A stretch of DNA of 8,505 bases from Euzebyaceae bacterium (GCA_013698135.1 JACCVM010000204.1:1-8505); one strand, 5' to 3'. Counted from the first letter of the stretch, positions 1 to 6,311 are shown. Numbers and translations: made by a program. The notes: a model not told the origin generated them from the sequence alone.

Positions 1-41
1 GGCTCGGCCTGCGCGTCCCGCCGGCCTGGACGCGGCCATGA
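1..41 (+). CDS. Possible 3' end of an upstream gene (partial)
   Basis: One frame is open from the left edge to a TGA at 39-41 and would encode a tail ending in LGLRVPPAWTRP. The TGA overlaps the ATG of the transporter at 38 in the arrangement ATGA, a common sign of translational coupling inside an operon. The transporter ATG has no good Shine-Dalgarno sequence of its own, which fits coupling. Only 12 codons are visible, so the product cannot be named, and an open frame this short could be chance. Confidence 0.35.
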   Translation, partial: LGLRVPPAWTRP

Positions 42-1555
42 GACGACTGGTTGCGGTGGCGCTGGGCGCGATCGCCGCCGTGGCGCTGCTGGCCTGGCCG
101 GCCGCGGCGCACCCTCTCGGCAACTTCACGACCAACACCGCCGCCGCCATCGTGGTCCATCCGGACCGTTTCGCCATCACCTACGTGGTGGACCTGGCTG
201 AGATCCCCGCCCTGCAAGCGGTGCAGCGTGCCGACGCCGACGGCAACGGCACGCTCGATGACGCGGAGTCGCGCCGCTACCGGACTCAGCAGTGTGTCAC
301 GCTGGCCGATGGCCTGCAGGTGGAGGCGGACGGAACGCGGATGCCGCTGACGGTCGAGCGCAGTGAGCTAGCGTTTCGACCGGGCCAGGCCGGGCTGGAC
401 ACCCTGCGTCTGACCTGTGCCCTGCGCGCCGCCCTCCCCTCACCGGGAAGCGAGACTGTCCTGACCCTGTCGGACACCAACCTGGCCGACCGTGTCGGAT
501 GGCGCGAAATCACCGCGACCGGGCAGGGCATGACGCTGCCCGACAGCGACGTGCCGACCACGAGCAGCAGCGCCCAGCTGACCGCGTACCCGCAAGACCA
601 GCTGCAGTCGCCGTTGGACCAGCGCAACGCGACGCTACGGGTGCGGCCGGGCCCCGGCTCGGCGTTCGCGGGACCGGCAGCCTTGGGCAACGCGCTGCCG
701 AGCGGCGTTGACCGGCTCGCGGAGTCGTTCACCGCCCTGGTCTCCACCCGGTCGCTCACGCCGGCATTCGCGCTGCTGGCGGTTGGTCTGGCGCTGCTGC
801 TGGGGTCACTGCACGCCCTGGCCCCCGGCCACGGCAAGACCGTCGTGGCCGCCTATCTGGTCGGACGGGAGGGCTCGGCGCAACAGGCCCTCGGCCTTGG
901 CGCCACCGTCGCCGTGACGCACACCATGGGGGTGCTGGCCCTTGGCGTGCTGCTGTCGGTGACTGACGCGATCGCGCCGCAGCGGCTGTACCCGCTGCTG
1001 GGTGTGGCCAGCGGGCTGCTGTTCGCCGGGGTCGGCTTGTTGCTGCTGCGCCAGGCGTGGTGGGCCCGGCGGTCCGGTGGCCATGACCATGTGCACGGCC
1101 ACGAACACCCCCACGACCACGCAGGCGGCCACGACCATGCGGAGGGCCATGAGCACGCGGGCGGTCACGACCACTCCCGCGATCACTCCCCCGGCCATGA
1201 TCACTCCCAGGGCCATGCTCGGCCCGGGCTGTCATGGCGCAGTCTGGTGGCGCCTGGTCTGGCCGGCGGGCTCGTGCCGAGCCCGTCCGCGTTGGTCGTG
1301 CTCCTCGGCGGGATCGCCCTGGGAAGGGCCTGGTTCGGCGTCACCCTGGTGATCGCCTACGGCATCGGCATGGCTGCGGCGCTGGTCGGCGCCGGCTACC
1401 TGCTGGTGCGGGCGCGCGAGCGGATGGCTCGCCGGGTGGCTCGCCACCGGCCCGGCCGCCTGGTGCGGCTGGGACAGGTCTTGCCGCTGGTCACCGCCGC
1501 CCTGGTCACCACCGGTGGCCTGGTCCTCGCCGCCCGGGCCATGGCCGGGGCCTGA
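38..1555 (+). CDS. NicO-family nickel/cobalt transporter with EF-hand-like loop and His-rich loop
   Basis: This 505-residue membrane protein probably moves Ni2+ or Co2+ across the cytoplasmic membrane; the NicO family includes importers (HoxN/NixA type) and exporters (RcnA type). Residues 1-24 form a signal peptide (MRR, hydrophobic core, AAA-H), followed by the HPLGNF segment seen in actinobacterial members. An extracytoplasmic domain of about 215 residues follows; residues 66-77 (DADGNGTLDDAE) match a 12-position EF-hand loop with acceptors at D66, D68, N70, T72, D74 and E77. The transport part starts near residue 243 with about six membrane segments. Family motifs are HALAPGHGKT (H259, H265), TVAVTHTMG (H295) and GGLVPSPSALVVLLGG (411-426). 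A cytoplasmic or periplasmic loop at 349-393 holds 17 histidines in 45 residues and is a likely metal-binding segment. The ATG at 38 is chosen because the signal peptide begins there. No hydrogenase, urease or metalloregulator gene is visible nearby, so substrate and direction remain open. Confidence 0.9.
   Translation: MRRLVAVALGAIAAVALLAWPAAAHPLGNFTTNTAAAIVVHPDRFAITYVVDLAEIPALQAVQRADADGNGTLDDAESRRYRTQQCVTLADGLQVEADGTRMPLTVERSELAFRPGQAGLDTLRLTCALRAALPSPGSETVLTLSDTNLADRVGWREITATGQGMTLPDSDVPTTSSSAQLTAYPQDQLQSPLDQRNATLRVRPGPGSAFAGPAALGNALPSGVDRLAESFTALVSTRSLTPAFALLAVGLALLLGSLHALAPGHGKTVVAAYLVGREGSAQQALGLGATVAVTHTMGVLALGVLLSVTDAIAPQRLYPLLGVASGLLFAGVGLLLLRQAWWARRSGGHDHVHGHEHPHDHAGGHDHAEGHEHAGGHDHSRDHSPGHDHSQGHARPGLSWRSLVAPGLAGGLVPSPSALVVLLGGIALGRAWFGVTLVIAYGIGMAAALVGAGYLLVRARERMARRVARHRPGRLVRLGQVLPLVTAALVTTGGLVLAARAMAGA
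1082..1216 (+). repeat. Histidine-rich coding repeat in the transporter gene
   Basis: Imperfect repeats of short units encoding G-H-D-H, G-H-E-H and D-H-S run through this stretch, recognisable as recurring GGCCATGACCAT-like and GGCCACGA-like strings. It encodes residues 349-393 of the transporter, between the third and fourth membrane segments. Such tracts expand and contract easily, so loop length probably differs among relatives. The repeat is coding, not a CRISPR or an intergenic element. Confidence 0.7.
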
Positions 1556-1598
1556 ACGCGAGACACGTGCGCTACTGCCTTCGCTACTTGAGCGCGGG

Positions 1599-2057
1599 CT
1601 AAGGCCCGACGCCGCCGTCCTCGCAGTGGCGCCGCAACCGGGCCAAGCTGCGGCGGAACAACCGGGTGACGTGCGGCACAGCCAGCGCCTGCGCCACCGC
1701 ATCGCCCAGCCGCCCGAGGGGTGCGTCGATCTCCTCCCACCAGGTGAAGTCGATCCCCTCGGCGGACGGTGCCAGCTCGAAGGCGCCGTAACCCCGGATG
1801 AGCCACCCGTCGTGGCGCACGGCGATCCGCCGTTGCGGTTGCCACTCGGTGACGACCAAGACGTCGGTGACGACGATCCCCGCGACGATGTTCGTCGGGC
1901 AGTGCAGCACCACGCCAACGCCCTCGCGGTGCCGACTGACGACGCGAACTTGGCGTGCGTCGACCATCCAGCGGGGCTGACGCTCCCAGTCGACGAGGAC
2001 GTCCCACACGCGTTCGGGCGGCGCCTGGATGTGCAGGCGGACCTCGACGCGAGCCAC
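1599..2057 (-). CDS. SRPBCC / polyketide cyclase-like small protein
   Basis: This 152-residue soluble protein looks like a member of the START/Bet v 1-like SRPBCC superfamily, which binds hydrophobic ligands in a helix-grip fold. The N-terminal strand and first helix, VEVRLHIQAPPERVWDVLVDWERQPRW (residues 4-30, split here only by function), follow the usual pattern: a short strand, then an 'APPERVWDVL' helix and a 'W..QPRWM' segment. The middle carries alternating beta strands, and residues 113-143 form the long C-terminal helix. Length is typical (about 150). The frame stays open upstream as far as 2261, but that part is arginine-rich and unlike the family. I therefore choose the GTG at 2055-2057, which has GGAGG 4 bases upstream (2062-2066 on the plus strand). 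It converges on the transporter gene, with 43 bases between the stop codons, and diverges from the hydrolase gene. The ligand or reaction cannot be told. Confidence 0.82.
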   Translation of the reverse strand: MARVEVRLHIQAPPERVWDVLVDWERQPRWMVDARQVRVVSRHREGVGVVLHCPTNIVAGIVVTDVLVVTEWQPQRRIAVRHDGWLIRGYGAFELAPSAEGIDFTWWEEIDAPLGRLGDAVAQALAVPHVTRLFRRSLARLRRHCEDGGVGP

Positions 2058-2093
2058 GTGCCCTCCCGCCCGGCCGCGGACCGTCCGCACCCA

Positions 2094-2123
2094 TTGGGAA
2101 CCCGAGTATCCGTCAAGTAGCCT
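2094..2123 (+). promoter_or_regulatory. Candidate promoter of the alpha/beta-hydrolase gene
   Basis: TTGGGA at 2094-2099 matches four of six bases of the TTGACA -35 consensus. Eighteen bases later, TAGCCT at 2118-2123 fits the TAnnnT form of the -10. Transcription would begin near 2130, leaving an untranslated leader of about 124 bases that carries the palindromes and direct repeats. The match is modest in such GC-rich DNA and could be chance. Confidence 0.3.
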
Positions 2124-2207
2124 CGGGGCGACGACGACGGGCTGTTCGCGCGAAGCGCGGCACCGTCGAGCCCGCCGACGGCGGCGCCAAGGCGCCCCTC
2201 GTGTGGG

Positions 2208-2231
2208 CGGGTGCGCCTGCACGGGTGCGCC
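2208..2231 (+). repeat. 10-base direct repeat upstream of the hydrolase gene
   Basis: CGGGTGCGCC occurs twice, at 2208-2217 and 2222-2231, with a 14-base period, ending 13 bases before the GGAG ribosome-binding site (2245-2248). Paired identical sites just upstream of a start are typical of regulator binding. A chance repeat in GC-rich DNA is also possible. Confidence 0.45.
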
Positions 2232-2253
2232 CCATTCGAGCGACGGAGCAGGG

Positions 2254-3027
2254 ATGTTCATAGAGCTGAACGGGGTCAGGCACCACTACATCAGCATGGG
2301 CGAGGGACCACCGGTCGTGTTGGTCCACGGCCTCGGCGGCACCCTGCACGCGTGGTACGGGGTGCTGGAGAACCTGTCCCTGCACCACCACGTCGTCGCC
2401 TTGGACCTGCGCGGTCACGGTCGCAGCGACAACGGCGCGACGACGATCTCCATCCAGTCGCTGGCCGCCGACGTCGAAGCGTTGATCGCCTCCCTGGAGC
2501 TTCCAGCCGTGACGCTGGTGGGCCATTCGATCGGGACCCTGATCGCGCAGCAACTGGCATCGACCCGGTCCGAGATCGTCGACAACCTCGTCTTGGTCGG
2601 CGGGATCTCACACTTCGAACCACCGGCCAAGGACGCCTACGTCAAGCGCGCCGAGATGGTGGAGGCCGACGGCATGGATGCCCTGGTCGACGACTGGATC
2701 CCCGGGGCGCTGGCGCCGCGGACACGGGCCAAGCTGCCGCAGCTGGTGGGCCTGCTGCGCGAGATGTTCCTGCGCAACCAGCCGGCCGCGTATGCCCAGA
2801 CGTGCCGCGCCCTGGCCAAGGCGCCGACGATCAGCCACAGCGACATCGGCCAACCGACTCTGCTGCTGGTGGGTGACCATGACCGGTCCACGCCGATTGC
2901 GATGACCGAGGAGCTGCACCGGCTCATCCCCGTCTCCTCGGTCCGAGTCATCGCCGGTGCGGCGCACTGGGTGGCGCTCGAGCAGCCCGACGCGCTGGCG
3001 GCCGCCATCCTGGAGTATCTGACCTAA
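2254..3027 (+). CDS. Alpha/beta-fold hydrolase
   Basis: This 257-residue cytoplasmic protein has a complete alpha/beta-hydrolase catalytic set. The oxyanion-hole motif is VLVHGLGG (22-29), followed by the strand/loop VVALDLRGHGRSD (47-59). The nucleophile elbow is GHSIG (90-94) with Ser92. The acid is in GDHDRSTP (207-214), most likely Asp210, and the base is His238 in AGAAHW. A helical cap lies at about 123-190. Length suits the small esterase / enol-lactonase / C-C hydrolase group, but the sequence does not identify the substrate. The start is the ATG at 2254, with GGAG 5 bases upstream; the frame remains open further upstream but encodes arginine-rich, non-family sequence. The gene diverges from the SRPBCC gene, so the two may share regulation. 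It converges on the RDD gene, with a GC hairpin between them. Confidence 0.9.
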   Translation: MFIELNGVRHHYISMGEGPPVVLVHGLGGTLHAWYGVLENLSLHHHVVALDLRGHGRSDNGATTISIQSLAADVEALIASLELPAVTLVGHSIGTLIAQQLASTRSEIVDNLVLVGGISHFEPPAKDAYVKRAEMVEADGMDALVDDWIPGALAPRTRAKLPQLVGLLREMFLRNQPAAYAQTCRALAKAPTISHSDIGQPTLLLVGDHDRSTPIAMTEELHRLIPVSSVRVIAGAAHWVALEQPDALAAAILEYLT

Positions 3028-3052
3028 AGGCCTCCTCTGCGGTAAGCACTCA

Positions 3053-3072
3053 AGGGCGGCGCCCGCCGCCCT
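3053..3072. terminator. GC hairpin between convergent hydrolase and RDD genes
   Basis: AGGGCGGCG, then CC, then CGCCGCCCT forms a perfect 20-base inverted repeat. A realistic fold is a 7-8 bp stem with a 4-6 base loop. It begins 26 bases after the hydrolase stop (TAA 3025-3027), and its last two bases overlap the RDD stop codon (3071-3073). Because it is symmetric it could act in both directions. No T-rich tract follows on either strand, so it is a terminator candidate of the U-less kind often proposed in high-GC bacteria. Confidence 0.5.
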
Positions 3073-3925
3073 ACGTCGGCGGTGAGAAAGACCCGTCGTC
3101 GACATTCGTGGGTACCGGCGTCTTGGCAGCTTCGGGCGGTGCCGTCGCCGCCGGCGATTCGGCCCTCCCGTGCCCACGTTGCTGGTAGCGCGCGGCCAGA
3201 CAGGCCAGGAAGAGCTCAGGCGCCGTGCCGGGGGGCGGCGTGTGCGCGACCTTGACCGCCAGCCCGCCGGCGAGGTCGCTGGCCAGGTGCGCCCGCCGGG
3301 ATTGCGGTAGAGAGCCGGCCCGCAACAGGTAGGCACGCAGGGCGTCGTAGTTGGCGGCGGACAGACCGGAGGGGTCGATCGTCTCGGCATAGGACTCGGC
3401 GCCGTTCGGCACCGCGAAGGTGGCAACCTGCGGCCTTGCCGCCCCGGTGCGCTCCCGCAGGACGACGGTGCCGGCCACCAGGTCGCCGAGACGCTGATGG
3501 CGGCGGCTGACCAGCGCCGTCACGACCGCACCCGCCCCCGCCGTCAACCCGAAGTCGACCAGCGAAAGGGCGGCGCGCACAGCGGCGTGGCGGAAGCGCA
3601 CCGGCGCGCCTTCGACGGTCACCACCCGCAGACCCATCGCGGCCTTGCCCAGGGTGCGACCCCGCCACAACGTCTCCAACCCGATCGGGTAGCCGAACAG
3701 CACCACGACGTTGAGCACCAGGAACAGGCTGATGGTCACCCAGGTGGGCAGTCCAGTCCCGCCGGAGTCCAGCAGGTAGACGGTGCCAACGTTGAGGCCG
3801 ACCAGGATGGTGCCGATCACGCAGTAATCCAGCAGTAGTGCGGCCCCACGCGAACCGACCCCGGCCTCCTCGAAGTCGAGGCGCACCGCCTCAGGGGTGA
3901 CGATCCCATGCTCAGCTCGCGCCAT
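3071..3925 (-). CDS. RDD-family membrane protein
   Basis: This 284-residue integral membrane protein carries an RDD domain, named for a conserved arginine and two aspartates. The candidates here are Arg26 and Asp33 (SRGAALLLDY) and Asp148 in RLGDLVAGTVV. Membrane segments lie at about 33-52, 62-82 and 115-138, with the conserved WRGRTLGKAAMGLRVV (87-102) before the last. The C-terminal 125 residues are soluble, predicted cytoplasmic, and end in a Pro/Ala-rich tail (about 253-284). RDD proteins have been linked to transport in a few cases, but the role here is not known. The ATG at 3923-3925 has a strong AGGAGG (plus-strand 3931-3936) 5 bases upstream, so this start is secure. The gene diverges from the SpoIIM-like gene with only 43 bases between starts, and follows the DUF58 gene on the same strand with the SpoIIM-like gene in between. 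It corresponds by position to M. tuberculosis Rv3695 (from memory). Confidence 0.9.
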   Translation of the reverse strand: MARAEHGIVTPEAVRLDFEEAGVGSRGAALLLDYCVIGTILVGLNVGTVYLLDSGGTGLPTWVTISLFLVLNVVVLFGYPIGLETLWRGRTLGKAAMGLRVVTVEGAPVRFRHAAVRAALSLVDFGLTAGAGAVVTALVSRRHQRLGDLVAGTVVLRERTGAARPQVATFAVPNGAESYAETIDPSGLSAANYDALRAYLLRAGSLPQSRRAHLASDLAGGLAVKVAHTPPPGTAPELFLACLAARYQQRGHGRAESPAATAPPEAAKTPVPTNVDDGSFSPPT

Positions 3926-3968
3926 GAACCCCTCCTACGCGGCGGCCGACAGCCCTATCCTGCCTGCG
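3926..3968. promoter_or_regulatory. 43-base divergent start region with candidate -10 for a leaderless transcript
   Basis: The RDD start (3925, -) and the chosen SpoIIM-like start (3969, +) are only 43 bases apart. On the plus strand TATCCT at 3956-3961 fits TAnnnT and ends 7 bases before the GTG at 3969. This is the spacing expected if transcription begins at the start codon itself (leaderless). No Shine-Dalgarno sequence precedes that GTG. On the minus strand the only clear element is the AGGAGG of the RDD gene. An RDD promoter would have to lie inside the SpoIIM-like coding region, or RDD is read from the upstream minus-strand operon. Confidence 0.45.
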
Positions 3969-4982
3969 GTGGACATCGACCGCTTCATCTCCAGCAATCG
4001 GCCCGCCTGGCAGCGACTTGAGCAGCTGTCGCGCCGGGCCGGGCGGGATCCGCGCCGGCTGAACGCCGACGAGCTCGACGAGCTGGTGCGGCTGTACCAG
4101 CGGGTGTCCAGCCACCTGTCCACCGCGCGGACCTACCTGCGTGACCCAGCGCTGACCGCGGAGCTGACGCGGCTGACCGCGCGCTGTAGTGCCGTGGTGT
4201 ACGGCAGCAGACCAAGGACCTGGCGGGCCGCCGTGCGCTTCGTCACCGACACGTTCCCCGCCGCGCTCTGGCACGCGCGCGCCTTCGTGCTGATCTCGGC
4301 GCTGCTGTTCATCGTTCCTGCCGCGGCGCTGGCCTTCTGGCTGGCCGGCTCCCCGGTGGCGCTGGACGTCGCCATTCCCCCGGCATTGCAGGAGGCGTAC
4401 GTCGAAGAGGACTTCGCCGCCTACTACTCATCGAGCCCCTCGGCGCAGTTCACCTCCGAGGTCAGCACCAACAACATCCGGGTTGGCATCCTGGCTTTTG
4501 CGGCGGGGATCTTGCTGTGCCTGCCGACAGCGGCGCTGCTGGCGTTCAACGGCCTCAACCTGGGAGTGGCGGCAGGGCTCTTCGCCGCGGTCGGTGAGCA
4601 GCCGCGCTTCTGGGGGCTGATCCTGCCCCATGGCCTGCTGGAGCTGACCGCCGTGTTCATCGCGGGCGGCGCCGGCCTGCGGTTGGGATGGACGCTGGTC
4701 GACCCGGGCGACCGGGCTCGCGGCGAGGCCCTGATCGAAGAGGGCCGCCGGGCGGTGGTCATCGTCATCGGGCTGGTGGTCGTGTTCTGCATCGCCGGCC
4801 TGATCGAGGGCTTCGTCACTGGGTCGCCGCTGCCGACGTGGGTCCGGGTCGGCATCGGCGCCGTCACCGAGACGGTCTTCGTCGCCTACGTCGTCATCCG
4901 CGGCCGCGCGGCGGCAGTTCGGGGGCTGACCGGGTCGCTGGGCGAGGACAACCAGGCCGGCTGGTCGACGGCGCCCTCATAG
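3969..4982 (+). CDS. SpoIIM/DUF95-family (stage II sporulation protein M-like) membrane protein
   Basis: This 337-residue protein has a soluble N-terminal helical part (about 1-95, start VDIDRFISSNRPAW) followed by five membrane segments at about 104-125, 172-195, 215-238, 262-283 and 296-311. Family hallmarks are NNIRVGILAFAAGILL (168-183), AFNGLNLGV (192-200) and PHGLLELTAVF (220-230). In Bacillus, SpoIIM works with SpoIID/SpoIIP in septal wall removal, but members in non-sporulating actinobacteria sit in MoxR clusters and have no settled role; nothing here implies sporulation. I choose the GTG at 3969 because homologues begin with this V/M-D-x-D-x-F pattern. ATGs at 3924 and 3897 are in frame but lack ribosome-binding sites and add non-family residues. 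If ATG 3924 were used, its start codon would overlap that of RDD in the palindrome CATG. Positional equivalent: Rv3694c (from memory). Confidence 0.87.
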   Translation: MDIDRFISSNRPAWQRLEQLSRRAGRDPRRLNADELDELVRLYQRVSSHLSTARTYLRDPALTAELTRLTARCSAVVYGSRPRTWRAAVRFVTDTFPAALWHARAFVLISALLFIVPAAALAFWLAGSPVALDVAIPPALQEAYVEEDFAAYYSSSPSAQFTSEVSTNNIRVGILAFAAGILLCLPTAALLAFNGLNLGVAAGLFAAVGEQPRFWGLILPHGLLELTAVFIAGGAGLRLGWTLVDPGDRARGEALIEEGRRAVVIVIGLVVVFCIAGLIEGFVTGSPLPTWVRVGIGAVTETVFVAYVVIRGRAAAVRGLTGSLGEDNQAGWSTAPS

Positions 4983-5018
4983 CCGCCCGGTCACAGCCGC
5001 CCCGTCATAGTCGCCCGG
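4977..5018. repeat. Three tandem 14-base repeats containing both convergent stop codons
   Basis: Copies are TCATAGCCGCCCGG (4977-4990), TCACAGCCGCCCCG (4991-5004) and TCATAGTCGCCCGG (5005-5018). Copies 2 and 3 differ from copy 1 at two and one positions. The TAG stop of the SpoIIM-like gene (4980-4982) is in copy 1, and the TGA stop of DUF58 (minus strand, 5007-5005) is the first three bases of copy 3. Because 14 is not a multiple of three, the TCA of each copy puts a minus-strand TGA in a different frame. The unit has no strong inverted symmetry, so it is not a hairpin terminator. Confidence 0.85.
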
Positions 5019-6309
5019 TCGACTTGACCTTCAGGTAGGCATCGGCCAGCTCAGGCGCCAGGCGCCCTGGTGGCGCGTCGATCACCACGGCCCCCAGCCC
5101 GCGCAGCCGCGCCACCGTGTACCGCCGCTGGTCGGTGGCCTGCACGGCCGCCGCCTTGCGGTAGGCGGCGCCTGCCTCGACCGGCACCGCCGACGCCCAC
5201 CGCGCCACCACGGGGTCACGCACCGCGGCGATGACCACCAGGTGGTCGCGAACCACCAGTGGCAGCGCCGGCATCAGTGTCTCGGCCACCGCCTGCTCGG
5301 CCAGCTCGGTCAGCACGACCAGCAGCGCACGCCGACGGAAGCGCCCGAGTGTCTCGACGAAGGCGCCGCGGTAGTCGCTTTCCACCAGCTCGGGCTCCAG
5401 CCGGTACATCGACTCGGTGACAGTCGACAGCTGCGCGCGCCCGCTGGACGGGACGACCACCCCCCGGACACGGTCGGAGAACGCCACCAGCCCCGCACGG
5501 TCACCGAGACGGGTGGCGACGGCCGTCATCATCATCACCGCGTCCATCGCGTGGTCGAGGCGTGGCACGCCTTCCACGCGCCCCGCCATCGTCCGGCCGC
5601 TGTCGAGCAGCACCAGCACCGTTTGGTTGCGCTCGGCACGATACGTCCGCACGATCGGCTTGCGGGCACGGGCGGTGGCTGCCCAGTCGATGCGGCGGAA
5701 CTCGTCGTCGACGCTGTACTCGCGCAGGCTGTCGAACTCGGTCCCGCCGCCCCGCCCCTGCGCCGCGCGCAACCCCACCTGCAGCACCCGGGAGCGCGCC
5801 AGCCGCAGCTCGGCCTCCTTGCGGGAGCGAAACGGCGGGTACACCCGTACCACGCCCGGCACCACCACATTGCCCTGACGGGCCGTCAGACCCAGCGGAC
5901 CCTGCACCCGCAGCGTGATCGTCGTCGGGTCGAAGCGGCCCCGCCGCTGCGGCCGCAGCCGCGTGCGAGCCGACGCGGTGTCCAGGGGCGGAAGGTCCAG
6001 GCGGGCGCGCCGGCTGTCCGCCCCCAACGACGGCACCAGCTCGTCGGCCAGGCGCACCCGCAACCGCCGCCCGATCGGGTTGCGGACCTTCCAGACGACC
6101 TCGGCCTCGCTGTCCAACGCCACGATCCCTGGCACGCTGCGCGTCACCTGCAGCCGCCGAGCGGACGGTGCCAGCCCCCAGTCCACGACGGCGGCGATCA
6201 GCAGCGCCCCGTTGGCCACGACCAGCGCCAGGCCGGGTGCTGGCGCCAACAGGACCAGGCCCGCGATCACCGCCGCCGCCGCGGCCAGCCGCCAGCTGGG
6301 GACCGGCAT
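5005..6309 (-). CDS. DUF58 protein with von Willebrand A-like domain
   Basis: This 434-residue protein has two N-terminal membrane segments (about 7-24 and 26-43), then a beta-rich region (about 50-160), then the DUF58 core GTEFDSLREYSVDDEFRRID (189-208) with W209 and the TARARKPIVRTY stretch (212-223). A vWA-like fold follows. The metal-site motif is DSGRT (236-240), where the canonical DxSxS third-position Ser is Gly; this form may be usual in the subfamily, but metal binding is uncertain. VLVLLD (231-236), GLVAFSD (273-279) and ALLVVLTEL (328-336) look like vWA core strands. DUF58 proteins are standard partners of MoxR ATPases. The ATG at 6307-6309 begins 2 bases after the MoxR TGA, with no clear Shine-Dalgarno sequence, so translation probably depends on re-initiation after MoxR. 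The stop is inside the tandem repeat shared with the SpoIIM-like gene. Positional equivalent: Rv3693 (from memory). Confidence 0.92.
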   Translation of the reverse strand: MPVPSWRLAAAAAVIAGLVLLAPAPGLALVVANGALLIAAVVDWGLAPSARRLQVTRSVPGIVALDSEAEVVWKVRNPIGRRLRVRLADELVPSLGADSRRARLDLPPLDTASARTRLRPQRRGRFDPTTITLRVQGPLGLTARQGNVVVPGVVRVYPPFRSRKEAELRLARSRVLQVGLRAAQGRGGGTEFDSLREYSVDDEFRRIDWAATARARKPIVRTYRAERNQTVLVLLDSGRTMAGRVEGVPRLDHAMDAVMMMTAVATRLGDRAGLVAFSDRVRGVVVPSSGRAQLSTVTESMYRLEPELVESDYRGAFVETLGRFRRRALLVVLTELAEQAVAETLMPALPLVVRDHLVVIAAVRDPVVARWASAVPVEAGAAYRKAAAVQATDQRRYTVARLRGLGAVVIDAPPGRLAPELADAYLKVKSTGRL

Positions 6310-6311
6310 GG

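Larger units (their letters stand above)
2058..2253. promoter_or_regulatory. Divergent intergenic region between SRPBCC and hydrolase genes
   Basis: This 196-base spacer separates two divergent starts and must hold promoters for both, unless one is transcribed from inside the other. It contains a candidate plus-strand promoter (2094-2123), a perfect 10-base palindrome TTCGCGCGAA (2145-2154), two GGCGCC palindromes two bases apart (2183-2188, 2191-2196) and a 10-base direct repeat (2208-2217, 2222-2231). On the minus strand TTGACG occurs at 2116-2111, close to a -35 consensus, but I see no convincing -10 at the right distance. No gene is visible here. Confidence 0.6.

Noticed and set aside
1082..1216. 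CRISPR-like or satellite repeat
   Set aside because: Units are short, imperfect, in frame and encode a known type of His-rich loop; there are no spacers.
756..1235. Minus-strand open frames opposite the transporter, including the His-rich repeat
   Set aside because: They arise because the repeat and high GC lack stop codons on the other strand. Their products are low-complexity with no ribosome-binding site support.
1556..1598. Possible terminator between the convergent transporter and SRPBCC genes
   Set aside because: Only a 5-bp stem (GCGCT 1569-1573 / AGCGC 1591-1595) with a 17-base loop and a 7-base direct repeat CGCTACT (1570-1576, 1582-1588) are present. This is too weak to call.
2088..2116. 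Minus-strand promoter for the SRPBCC gene from TTGACG at 2116-2111
   Set aside because: The -35 match is good, but at 16-18 bases downstream there is no TAnnnT-like -10.
1515..2120. Plus-strand open frame crossing the transporter end and the SRPBCC gene
   Set aside because: It is antisense to a convincing SRPBCC protein and has no family features of its own.
3897..3926. Earlier ATG starts (3897 and 3924) for the SpoIIM-like gene
   Set aside because: Neither has a ribosome-binding site and the added residues do not look like the family N-terminus. 3924 is kept only as an alternative.
3969..4982. Reading the SpoIIM-like gene as evidence of sporulation
   Set aside because: The family is widespread in non-sporulating bacteria, and no other sporulation gene is in the window.
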